A stretch of 64,000 nt of DNA from Myxococcus qinghaiensis (GTDB lineage Bacteria > Myxococcota > Myxococcia > Myxococcales > Myxococcaceae). The translations under genes were made by a program, and so were the position numbers. Shown here one piece after another: positions 26,427 through 34,913 of the stretch. Numbering within the stretch: position 1 is the stretch's first letter; the number at the start of each line of letters is the position of its first letter. Where the stretch lies: the NCBI RefSeq assembly GCF_024198215.1, contig NZ_JAKCFA010000006.1:124001-188000 (forward strand), given 5' to 3'. Below the pieces are notes generated by a model. It was not told the DNA's origin, made no database searches, and saw only the letters and a list, made by a program, of their open reading frames with translations.

Positions 26427-27257
26427 CTACGGCAACAGGCCGCGCACGAACTGCACGTAGACGAACACCAGGGGGGCGTTGAAGAGCAGCGCGTCGATGC
26501 GGTCCAACACCCCGCCGTGTCCCGGAATCAGGAATCCCGAGTCCTTCACGCCATAGGCGCGCTTGAGCATGGACTCGCACAGGTCGCCCACGGGGCCGAG
26601 CAGGCCGCCGGCGATTCCCAGCAGCACGCAGTCCCACACGGTGAAGACGGGGAAGAAGAACCCCCGGGCGATGAACATGCCGCCCACCGAGCCGACCATG
26701 CCGCCGAAGAAGCCCTCCCACGTCTTGTTCGGGCTCACCTCGGGGTACAGCTTGTGGCGCCCCATGAAGCGGCCGAAGAAGTAGGCGGCGGTGTCGTTGG
26801 CCCACGTAATCGTCAGCGCGCAGATGACCCACGCGAGGCCATGGTCCGGGAGCAGCCGCAGGGCGGACAGGGCGGTGAGGCCCACGGCGCCGTAGAGGAA
26901 GCCGTTGACCAGGTGGGCCGTGCGCGTGGGGGCCTCCGCGAGCGGGCCCTTGAACAGGTGGAATATCCACGCGAAGAACGAGAAGACGACGGTGAGCCAG
27001 AAGGCCGTCTCTCCCGTGCGCGCGGCGTCCTTGAGCGGCAGGAACGGCATCACCGCGGCGAAGGCCATGCCCACCCAGGCGGCGGCGTTCAGCCGCTTCT
27101 GGACGATGAGGTAGTACTCGCCCACGCACGCCGCGGCGGCGAGGCCCAACAGGCCCGCGCTCCACACACCGCCGAGGAAGAGCAGCAACACCACGAGCGG
27201 CAGCAGCGTCAACGCCGTCACGATGCGCACGACGAGGTTCTTGTTCTTGTCGTTCAC
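26427..27257 (-). CDS. cdsA: Phosphatidate cytidylyltransferase
   Basis: Makes CDP-diacylglycerol from phosphatidate and CTP at the inner membrane. I chose GTG 27257 (VNDKNKN), which overlaps the uppS stop as GTGA; 276 residues. Seven or eight hydrophobic segments, the CDP-binding region 'LTITWANDTAAYFFGRFMGR', 'YPEVSPNKTWEGFFGGMV', and the signature 'GDLCESMLKRAYGVKDSG' followed by 'PGHGGVLDRIDALLF' with the metal-binding Asp residues. All match CdsA. Confidence 0.95.
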   Translation of the reverse strand: MNDKNKNLVVRIVTALTLLPLVVLLLFLGGVWSAGLLGLAAAACVGEYYLIVQKRLNAAAWVGMAFAAVMPFLPLKDAARTGETAFWLTVVFSFFAWIFHLFKGPLAEAPTRTAHLVNGFLYGAVGLTALSALRLLPDHGLAWVICALTITWANDTAAYFFGRFMGRHKLYPEVSPNKTWEGFFGGMVGSVGGMFIARGFFFPVFTVWDCVLLGIAGGLLGPVGDLCESMLKRAYGVKDSGFLIPGHGGVLDRIDALLFNAPLVFVYVQFVRGLLP

Positions 27258-28045
27258 GCCTTGGCCCGCTGGGGGGTGTCCTCCCGCTTGACCTGCGCGG
27301 AAGTGAGACCGAAGCGCCGCTCTCGCTGCTGGTACTGAGACACGCAGCGGAGAAACTCGTCGGTGCGGAAGTCCGGCCAGAGGGCGTCGGTGAAGCACAG
27401 TTCCGCGTACGCCATCTGCCAGAGCAGGAAGTTGGACACGCGCTGCTCGCCGCTGGTGCGCACCACCAGGTCCAGCGGGGGCAGCCCGTTCGTCCACAGG
27501 AAGGACTCGAAGTCGGCCTGTTCCACCCGGTCCGCCAACAGCTCGCCCCGGGAGATGGCCTCCGCCATCCGGCTGGCGGCGTGGAGGATCTCCTCCCGGC
27601 CGCCGTAGGACAGCGCCAGCGACAGCACCATGCCGGTGTTGTGCGCCGAATCGGTGATGAGCCTGTCCAGCGGCTCGCGAACGAACCGGGGCAGGCGCCC
27701 CACGTCACCCACCGCGTTCAGGCGGATGCCGTTGTCGAGGATTTCAGCCCGCTCGCGCTCCAGGTAGTCGCGCAGGAGGTCCATCAGCCCGGCGACCTCT
27801 TCGGCGGGGCGGGCCCAGTTCTGTGAGGAAAAGGCGTAGAGAGTCAGAGCCTGGATGCCCACGCGACGGGCGGTGCGGGTCACCTCGCGCACACTGGAGC
27901 TCCCCTCGCGGTGGCCCTCCAGCCGGTCCAGACCCCGCGACTCCGCCCACCGACCGTTGCCATCCATGATGATGCCCACGTGGCGCGGCACGGGCCGGGC
28001 CTTGACCTGATTTTCGAGGGCGGAAACCACTAGGGGGCGTTCCAT
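27254..28045 (-). CDS. uppS: Undecaprenyl diphosphate synthase (cis-prenyltransferase)
   Basis: Builds the C55 lipid carrier of peptidoglycan and O-antigen. 263 residues from ATG 28045; in-frame upstream codons to 28165 are Arg/Pro/Gly-rich and look non-coding. Motifs: 'HVGIIMDGNGRWAESRGLDR' with the catalytic Asp, 'GHREGSSSVREV', 'LTLYAFSSQNWARP', 'LSLALSYGGREEI', and 'DLVVRTSGEQRVSNFLLWQ' followed by 'YAELCFTDALWPDF'. The C-terminal ~25 residues are a charged tail. It heads the uppS-cdsA-rseP-rlpA-tsaB-usg gene train on the minus strand. Confidence 0.96.
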   Translation of the reverse strand: MERPLVVSALENQVKARPVPRHVGIIMDGNGRWAESRGLDRLEGHREGSSSVREVTRTARRVGIQALTLYAFSSQNWARPAEEVAGLMDLLRDYLERERAEILDNGIRLNAVGDVGRLPRFVREPLDRLITDSAHNTGMVLSLALSYGGREEILHAASRMAEAISRGELLADRVEQADFESFLWTNGLPPLDLVVRTSGEQRVSNFLLWQMAYAELCFTDALWPDFRTDEFLRCVSQYQQRERRFGLTSAQVKREDTPQRAKA

Positions 28046-28144
28046 TCGAGCCGCGCACCCTACCGGCGGCGAGGGGCCACGTCCACGAGCGCGTGGCCCA
28101 ACCGTCGCCCGAGCCCCCTGGCCGGTCGCCTGCCCGGTGCGAGC

Positions 28145-28163
28145 GGCCCGGGACTCCCGGGCC
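28145..28163 (-). terminator. Perfect 9-bp stem after the SDR gene
   Basis: GGCCCGGGA (28145-28153) and TCCCGGGCC (28155-28163) form a perfect stem with a single-base spacer, downstream of the SDR stop on the minus strand and upstream of uppS. A second stem, GGCCACG (28075-28081) with CGTGGCC (28092-28098), lies closer to uppS. No U-run. The one-base loop means the innermost pairs would open. Confidence 0.4.
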
Positions 28164-28219
28164 ATGTAGGCCCAGGTGGGCGGGCTCGCCGGTGCGGGCG
28201 GGGTGCGGGGGCGTGGGGC

Positions 28220-29179
28220 TCACTCGAGGGGCCAGTTGGGCCGGACGATGTCGATGGGGCTGTTGTGCCACGAGGCGTAGGCGGCGGCGTTGGCGACGCT
28301 GTAGGGCGCGCGGTAGGTGCGCTCGAAGTGGTCGGCCCAGTGGGGCTGGGAGCCGTCCAAATCGGTGAAGCCGTACTCGCGGGCCAGGGCCCAGGAGCTG
28401 TGGACGGCGCCGGCCTTGGTGGCGACGTTCGGGTCGGCGGCGAGCGCGGCGACGGCGCGGCCGACGTAGGCCGGGGACTCGGAGGCGATGAAGTCGGGCT
28501 CCACTTTCGCGCCGTCGCGCCAGGTGGCCTCGGTGACGCCGAAGTTCTCCAGCATCTCCTCGGAGCGCAGGAAGCCGGGCGTCACGGCGAGCGCGGTGAC
28601 GCGGGTGCGGCGCAAGTCACGTGACATGGCGAAGGCCAGCCGGATGACGCTCATCTTCACGACATCGTAGTTGACGCTGCCCCGGTAGCCGAAGTGGTCG
28701 CCGTCGGTGATTTCGACGACGAGGCCCCGCTCCTGCTCCAGCATGAGCGGCACGGCGTGGCGACTGGTGATGATGTGGGTGAGCACGGCCCGCTCCAGCA
28801 TGGTGCGCGCGTGGTCAGGGGACTGCTTCCAGAAGGGCACGCCGAAGTCGGAGATGTTGTCGCAGCCCCAGATGTCGTTCACCAGGATGTCGAGCCGCCC
28901 CTGCTCCTTCTGGATGCGCTCGCACAGGGCGGCGACCTCCTCGGTGACGGTGTGGTCGCACCGGATGGCGATGCCGTGTCCGCCCAGCGCGGTGACCTGC
29001 TCGGCGGTCTCTTCGATGGTCTCCGGGCGCTTTGACCCGGAGGCGGGACGGCCCCGCGTGCTGCGGCCCGTGCAGTACACGGTGGCACCGGCCTCGCCGA
29101 GCCTCGTGGCGATTCCCCTGCCCGCGCCCCGCGTGGCTCCAGCGACCAGGGCGATGCGTCCTTCGAGTGGCTTCTTCAT
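28220..29179 (-). CDS. SDR-family NAD(P)-dependent oxidoreductase
   Basis: 319 residues from ATG 29179 (upstream in-frame codons to 29236 overlap the regulatory region). The Rossmann start is 'ALVAGATRGAGRGIATRLGE' (TGxxxGxG-like, with Ala for the first Thr), 'YCTGRSTRG' gives the basic residues that favour NADP, 'LDILVNDIWG' replaces the usual NNAG, and the catalytic pair is in 'SVNYDVVKMSV' (Tyr-x3-Lys). The substrate is unknown. It is transcribed divergently from a WYL-domain regulator, with a perfect inverted repeat between, so it is likely that regulator's target. Confidence 0.88.
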   Translation of the reverse strand: MKKPLEGRIALVAGATRGAGRGIATRLGEAGATVYCTGRSTRGRPASGSKRPETIEETAEQVTALGGHGIAIRCDHTVTEEVAALCERIQKEQGRLDILVNDIWGCDNISDFGVPFWKQSPDHARTMLERAVLTHIITSRHAVPLMLEQERGLVVEITDGDHFGYRGSVNYDVVKMSVIRLAFAMSRDLRRTRVTALAVTPGFLRSEEMLENFGVTEATWRDGAKVEPDFIASESPAYVGRAVAALAADPNVATKAGAVHSSWALAREYGFTDLDGSQPHWADHFERTYRAPYSVANAAAYASWHNSPIDIVRPNWPLE

Positions 29180-29249
29180 GGTGTCTCTCCTCGGACCGGC
29201 GGTGGTGGGGTGTGGACTGGCCGGTGATGGGAACACCCTACGGAGGGAA

Positions 29250-29270
29250 TCATGACACCTGTTGTCATGA
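29250..29270. promoter_or_regulatory. Inverted repeat, likely operator of the SDR/WYL divergent promoter
   Basis: TCATGACA (29250-29257) and TGTCATGA (29263-29270) form a perfect 8-bp inverted repeat around CCTGT. It sits in the 125-bp gap, 71 bases from the SDR start and 35 bases from the regulator start. This size and symmetry suit a dimeric HTH regulator such as the adjacent WYL protein. Confidence 0.65.
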
Positions 29271-29304
29271 TGGCCCGCGTACAGTGCACGGTGGGGTTTC
29301 CGAC

Positions 29305-30273
29305 ATGCGCGCCGACCGACTCGTCAGCCTGATGATGTTGTTGCAGACCCGTCCGAAGCGGACGGCGGGACAGCTCGCGCGCGAGCTCCAGGTCTCCGAG
29401 CGGACCATCCACCGGGACCTCGACGCGCTGTCGGCGTCCGGCGTGCCGGTGTACGCGACGCGCGGCTCGGCGGGAGGCGTCTCGCTGCTCGAAGGGTGGA
29501 AGACGCAGCTCACGGGACTGACGCGCGCGGAGCTGCAGGCGCTGGCGGCGATGAGCGCCACGCCGGGAGGACTGGGCGACCTGGGCCTGTCCGCGCCGCT
29601 GAGCAGCGGGCTGGTGAAGCTGGCGGCGGCGCTGCCGGCGTTGCAGCAACCCGCGCTGGAGTACGCGCGACAGCGGCTGCACGTGGATGCGTCAGGCTGG
29701 TTCACGGAGCGGGAGTCGGTGCCCTATCTGGAGGTGCTGCGCGAGGCGGCGTGGCTGAACCGGAAGGTGTCGCTGACGTATCGGGACTTCGACGGGAAGC
29801 GCGGGCGGCGCCAGGTGGACCCATACGCGCTCGTGCTCAAGGCGGACCGCTGGTACCTGGTCGGCGGGACGGAGAAGGGAGTGCGGGTGTACCGGGGCTC
29901 GCGAATCGAAGGAGCAAGACCGCGAGAGGAGACCTTCGAGCGGCCCGCGCGGTTCGACTTGCCCGCGTTCTGGCGGGAGTGGTGCGCGCGCTTCGCGGAG
30001 AAAAGGGCCCAGTATGAAGTGACGGTGCGGCTGACGACCGAAGCGGAGGCGGCCTTGCGACGGATTCGTCCGCCCGCGGACGCGCCACGGTTCGACACGG
30101 GGACGGTGGAGGACGGGCGAAAGACTGTCGTCGTGGACTTCGAGCGGGAGTCCATCGCGCTGGGACAGCTCTTCGAGGTGGGGAGCGGCTTCGAGGTGGT
30201 GGAACCAGCGTCGCTGCGCACCCGAATGGTTGTCTTGGCAACAGGGGTCCTCGCGGCGCATCCACACACGTAG
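29305..30273 (+). CDS. YafY/WYL-domain transcriptional regulator
   Basis: 322 residues from ATG 29305. An N-terminal DeoR/HTH_11-type helix-turn-helix (about 1-60: 'LMMLLQTRPKRTAGQLAREL', 'VSERTIHRDLDALSASGVPV') is followed by the linker 'ATRGSAGGVSLLEGW', and a WYL domain (about 135-210) with 'SLTYRDFDGKRGRRQVDPYA' and 'ADRWYLVGGTEKGVRVYRGS'. A C-terminal WCX-like extension completes it. Such regulators bind a ligand, often nucleotide or ssDNA in known cases, but none can be assigned here. It probably controls itself and the divergent SDR gene through the inverted repeat. Confidence 0.92.
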   Translation: MRADRLVSLMMLLQTRPKRTAGQLARELQVSERTIHRDLDALSASGVPVYATRGSAGGVSLLEGWKTQLTGLTRAELQALAAMSATPGGLGDLGLSAPLSSGLVKLAAALPALQQPALEYARQRLHVDASGWFTERESVPYLEVLREAAWLNRKVSLTYRDFDGKRGRRQVDPYALVLKADRWYLVGGTEKGVRVYRGSRIEGARPREETFERPARFDLPAFWREWCARFAEKRAQYEVTVRLTTEAEAALRRIRPPADAPRFDTGTVEDGRKTVVVDFERESIALGQLFEVGSGFEVVEPASLRTRMVVLATGVLAAHPHT

Positions 30274-30337
30274 ACGGATGCGCTGCGGTCCCGCCCTCGT
30301 AAGGCCTTGCGTCGACACAGCCCTCTCACAGGAACTC

Positions 30338-31222
30338 ATGCTATCGTTGCCAAGCATGGATAAGCCCTCATTCCCAAGACTTATCAGTGTCATCCCACTG
30401 ATGAGTCTCACACTGGCCCTCGCTGGAGAGGCCACGGCGCAGCCGGTCGTCTCGCGGGCGATGCTGATTGCCGCCGCGCCCGATGCCTTTCAGGGACGGA
30501 TGCGCGACGCGGCACGGCTCTACGAGGAGCTGGAATACGAACAGGCATTGCTCGCGCTCGCGGATGCCAAGGTCCTGGCGAAGACAGAGGACGAGCGAGC
30601 CGACGCGTTGATCTACCAAGGACTGGTGCTGGCGGACCTGGGCCAGCGACCCAAGTCCCTCCTGGCCTTTCGCCAGGGATTGACGTTGCGTCCCCTGGCC
30701 TCGCTTCCCGTGAAGGTGTCCCCCAAGGTGCAACGCGACTTCGAGGACGTGCGCCAGGAGGTGACGAGGGCCCGTGCGCAAACCAAGCCTGGCGGTGGGG
30801 ACGGCACCGCTTCCGTCGCCACGCCGGAGACGGAGGTTTCTCTCTCGGATCGCCCGGAGCGACCCGCCCAGGAGGTCCCCGAGCTGGCCCTGGTGCCGCT
30901 CCATCCCACAGAGGCAACGGAGCTGCGGCTGGAGCCCACGAGCGACTCGCGGTCTCGGCTCCGCCCCATCTCGATGGTCCTCGCGGGGGCGGGGCTCGTG
31001 GCGGGCGGGGTCGGGAGCTACTTCGGACTTCGCTCCCAGGGAAACATCCAGGATGCCCGCGCATCCGCCGTGGTCGACACACAGAACAAGCACCTGGACT
31101 CGGCCCGGGGTCAGGCCCTCGCCGCCAATGTGCTGTTCGGTGTGGCGGTCACCTCCGTCGCGGGCGCGGTCATCACCTACTTCACCGGCTCCACACCCGA
31201 GAACGAGGAAGTGCATCCATGA
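30338..31222 (+). CDS. Exported TPR-like protein with two C-terminal membrane segments
   Basis: 294 residues from ATG 30338, with AGGA just upstream; ATG 30356 is also possible. A signal-like hydrophobic segment ends near 'LALAGEATAQ'. Helical repeats follow ('ARLYEELEYEQALLALADAK', 'ALIYQGLVLADLGQRPKSL'), as in the N-terminal modules that myxobacteria place in front of PEGA or TM tails. Near the end are two hydrophobic stretches ('ISMVLAGAGLVAGGVGSYF' and 'VLFGVAVTSVAGAVITYF'). The MopE-like lipoprotein gene overlaps its stop (ATGA), so they are coupled. Function unknown. Confidence 0.78.
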   Translation: MLSLPSMDKPSFPRLISVIPLMSLTLALAGEATAQPVVSRAMLIAAAPDAFQGRMRDAARLYEELEYEQALLALADAKVLAKTEDERADALIYQGLVLADLGQRPKSLLAFRQGLTLRPLASLPVKVSPKVQRDFEDVRQEVTRARAQTKPGGGDGTASVATPETEVSLSDRPERPAQEVPELALVPLHPTEATELRLEPTSDSRSRLRPISMVLAGAGLVAGGVGSYFGLRSQGNIQDARASAVVDTQNKHLDSARGQALAANVLFGVAVTSVAGAVITYFTGSTPENEEVHP

Positions 31223-33363
31223 TGCGCCCTGCCCTCCTGTGCCTGCTGTTCGCCACGTCATGCACCGTGCCGAGCCTCGACGAGCTGTATGCCTGCGATG
31301 AGTCGCTCGACCTCGCGCGGGTATTCGAGGGCGGCCCCGCCCATGCCGTGCTGGGCGACGACTACTCCTGTCGACGCGTCAACCTCACCGTGTCCTTCGA
31401 GGGCTTCATCCCCGGCTGTGTTCGCGTCAGTGCGCGGAATGGCGCGAGTGATGCGGCCTTCTCGACGGAGTTCTCGCGAGAGGACCTCCCAGGAAGCAGT
31501 GGCGCCACCAGCCTCACCCTTCGGGTGGCCGTGCTTCCGTCCAAGAACTGGGGACCCAACCTCCAGGTGGAGGCCCGTGCCTTCGCGGAAGGTTGCACGG
31601 GGCACCTCATCAGCAGCATCAACGCGAACGTTACGGTGACCCACGAGCAGGTGGTTCCCTTCACGCTCCGCATCCAGGGCGTGGATGAGGACCAGGATGG
31701 TTACATCGCCACGAGCGCGGGTGGAACGGATTGTCGCGATGACCGGTCCGACATCAACCCTGGCGTGGTGGAGCGATGCAATGAGGTGGACGACAACTGC
31801 GACGGCATCAGCGACTCGGTCCACTTCCAGTTGGGCCATGCCTGCACGGCGTCGGTGGACTGCGCTGGCGTGTTCCGCTGCAACCTGACGGACAGCATCC
31901 AGTACTGCGACACCCCGCCCAGCAGGAACGTGTATCGGGACGAAGACCAGGACGGCCATGGGAAGAAGGACTCCATGCCCCTCGCCGTCTGCGGCCTCAC
32001 GCCCACCGGCTACACCAACGCGGCTCCGGATGACTGCAACGACACGAACCCCAATATCCGCCCGGGGCTCACCGACCTCTGCGACACCGTAGACAACAAC
32101 TGCGACGGAGAACTGAACGAAGGTTTCCCTACGCTCTACACGGCATGCACGGATTCGTTCCAATGCCAGGGAACCCACCAGTGCAACGGGCTCCAGACGG
32201 CGGTGGAGTGCGTGACGTCATCGGTGGCCACGTATTGGGCCCCGGACGAGGACGGTGACGGCTTCGGGAGCACCAGTGGCGCAGTGCAGTCCTGTGTGAA
32301 GCCCGAGGGCCTCTACGTCGCCAACAACACGGACTGCAACGACGGCAACCCGCGGACCTACCCCGGCGCGCCCGAGCTATGCGACGACCTGGACAACGAC
32401 TGCGACGGCCAGAAGGAACGCACGAGCCTGTGTCCGGGAGGAGTGAGTCCCACGTGGGCTGGAAACACGGTGGGCAACATCAGCCAGACGTGGCTCTCGG
32501 CCTCCTCCTGGGTTCAGGGCGGCGTCTGGGTTGGTGGCGCCGACAACCGTCTGGCACGACTCCTCCCCGCGCAGGTGTCGTTCACCGTCCTCTCGAGCAT
32601 CAATTGCGGCGCGGCGGAGTCGGCGTGGACCAGCGTCTGGGCGGACCCTGGCTCAGGCCGAGCGTGGATTGGCTCCATCGATGGGAGGAAGGCCTGGCAA
32701 GATCCCGCGGCTTCGACCTGCGCCCTGCGGCATGACGACGACCTGTGGGTCTACGGCATGGTGGGAGTGCGGCACAACAACAACCTCTCACTCTACGGCG
32801 CGACCGCCAGCCTGTCTTCGAACGAAGGCGCGGGCTTCGTTTGGAGCGAAGTCGGGGCTCCAGTCTACAACCACGTCGACAACAACTTTCACTATGTCTA
32901 CGACGTGCATGGAGCGACGGCGGACACCGTCTTTCTCGCGGGAGGTCCTGCGACGGACGCGCGCATCTATCGCTTCGACCAGAACACCGGTTGGTGGCAG
33001 ACCGAGGCCGTGGAGGACGTCGCACCAGACCTCGACACGCTCCGGGGAATCTGGGTGGCGAACGGGCGGGTTGCCTTCGCCGTGGGGGACTCCGGCACCG
33101 TCCTGCGTTGGCACCTGGGACAATGGACCAGGCTGCCGTTTCCCAACACGCATGACCTGACCTCGGTCATCGCCTTTGGCGCGGCGTCCGCCTATGCGAC
33201 CTGCGCGAGCGGACACATCTATCGTTACGATGGAGCTGCCTGGCAGCAGATCCATTCCACGGGCGGAACGCGCCTCAACGACATCACAGGCACCGGCCCC
33301 GATGACCTCTGGGTCGTGGGCAACAGTGGCCGAATCCTCCACTGGCCCTCCTGGCCACAGTGA
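31219..33363 (+). CDS. Lipoprotein with MopE-like metal-binding repeats and a C-terminal beta-propeller
   Basis: 714 residues. The signal MMRPALLCLLFATSC gives a lipoprotein Cys near residue 15. A beta domain (about 20-150) precedes three copies of the MopE-type putative metal-binding repeat: each has a 'DEDQDGY/DEDGDGFG' Asp-rich loop, a 'DC(N/R)D' pair and ends 'NEVDDNCDG', 'DTVDNNCDG', 'DDLDNDCDG'. The Asp and Cys spacing suits calcium binding and disulfides. The last 300 or so residues are propeller-like ('VGVRHNNNLSLYGA', 'GTVLRWHLGQWTRLPFP', 'TGPDDLWVVGNSGRILHW'). MopE of methanotrophs binds copper at the surface; that activity here is only possible. Overlaps the upstream gene stop by 4 bases. 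Confidence 0.85.
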   Translation: MMRPALLCLLFATSCTVPSLDELYACDESLDLARVFEGGPAHAVLGDDYSCRRVNLTVSFEGFIPGCVRVSARNGASDAAFSTEFSREDLPGSSGATSLTLRVAVLPSKNWGPNLQVEARAFAEGCTGHLISSINANVTVTHEQVVPFTLRIQGVDEDQDGYIATSAGGTDCRDDRSDINPGVVERCNEVDDNCDGISDSVHFQLGHACTASVDCAGVFRCNLTDSIQYCDTPPSRNVYRDEDQDGHGKKDSMPLAVCGLTPTGYTNAAPDDCNDTNPNIRPGLTDLCDTVDNNCDGELNEGFPTLYTACTDSFQCQGTHQCNGLQTAVECVTSSVATYWAPDEDGDGFGSTSGAVQSCVKPEGLYVANNTDCNDGNPRTYPGAPELCDDLDNDCDGQKERTSLCPGGVSPTWAGNTVGNISQTWLSASSWVQGGVWVGGADNRLARLLPAQVSFTVLSSINCGAAESAWTSVWADPGSGRAWIGSIDGRKAWQDPAASTCALRHDDDLWVYGMVGVRHNNNLSLYGATASLSSNEGAGFVWSEVGAPVYNHVDNNFHYVYDVHGATADTVFLAGGPATDARIYRFDQNTGWWQTEAVEDVAPDLDTLRGIWVANGRVAFAVGDSGTVLRWHLGQWTRLPFPNTHDLTSVIAFGAASAYATCASGHIYRYDGAAWQQIHSTGGTRLNDITGTGPDDLWVVGNSGRILHWPSWPQ

Positions 33364-33368
33364 GCCCC

Positions 33369-33414
33369 GTGGCCCCCTTCGGGTCCACCGGGAGCCGGAG
33401 CGGCTCACGGCCAC
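33369..33414. terminator. Hairpin between convergent genes
   Basis: GTGGCC (33369-33374) pairs with GGCCAC (33409-33414), and GAGCCG (33392-33397) with CGGCTC (33401-33406) around GAG. The nested stems lie between the MopE-like stop (33363) and the regulator stop (33436), so they can serve both strands. Confidence 0.5.
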
Positions 33415-33435
33415 AGACGAGCAGCGCTCCCTGCG

Positions 33436-34746
<1,311 letters not shown>

Positions 34747-34862
34747 CGACGACGGGCTCTTGTCATCCGGGGCCGGCACCACTGGTAGTGGGGGACGCTA
34801 CCACCCGGAGCCGACCCAAGAAAACACCCTCCAAGCTGAACTCCCAGTTTTTCGAGGGTCGT

Positions 34863-34897
34863 CTCCTGGCTCGCTCGACGGCACGGCGAGCCAGGAG
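34863..34897 (-). terminator. Perfect 12-bp hairpin after the RCC1 gene
   Basis: CTCCTGGCTCGC (34863-34874) and GCGAGCCAGGAG (34886-34897) form a perfect stem with an 11-base loop, 17 bases after the RCC1 gene stop on the minus strand. The run of Ts nearby (plus strand) is on the wrong strand to be a U-tract for this gene, so it may be a partial terminator before the FHA activator gene. Confidence 0.5.
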
Positions 34898-34913
34898 CCC
34901 CTCCGTTGGAGCC

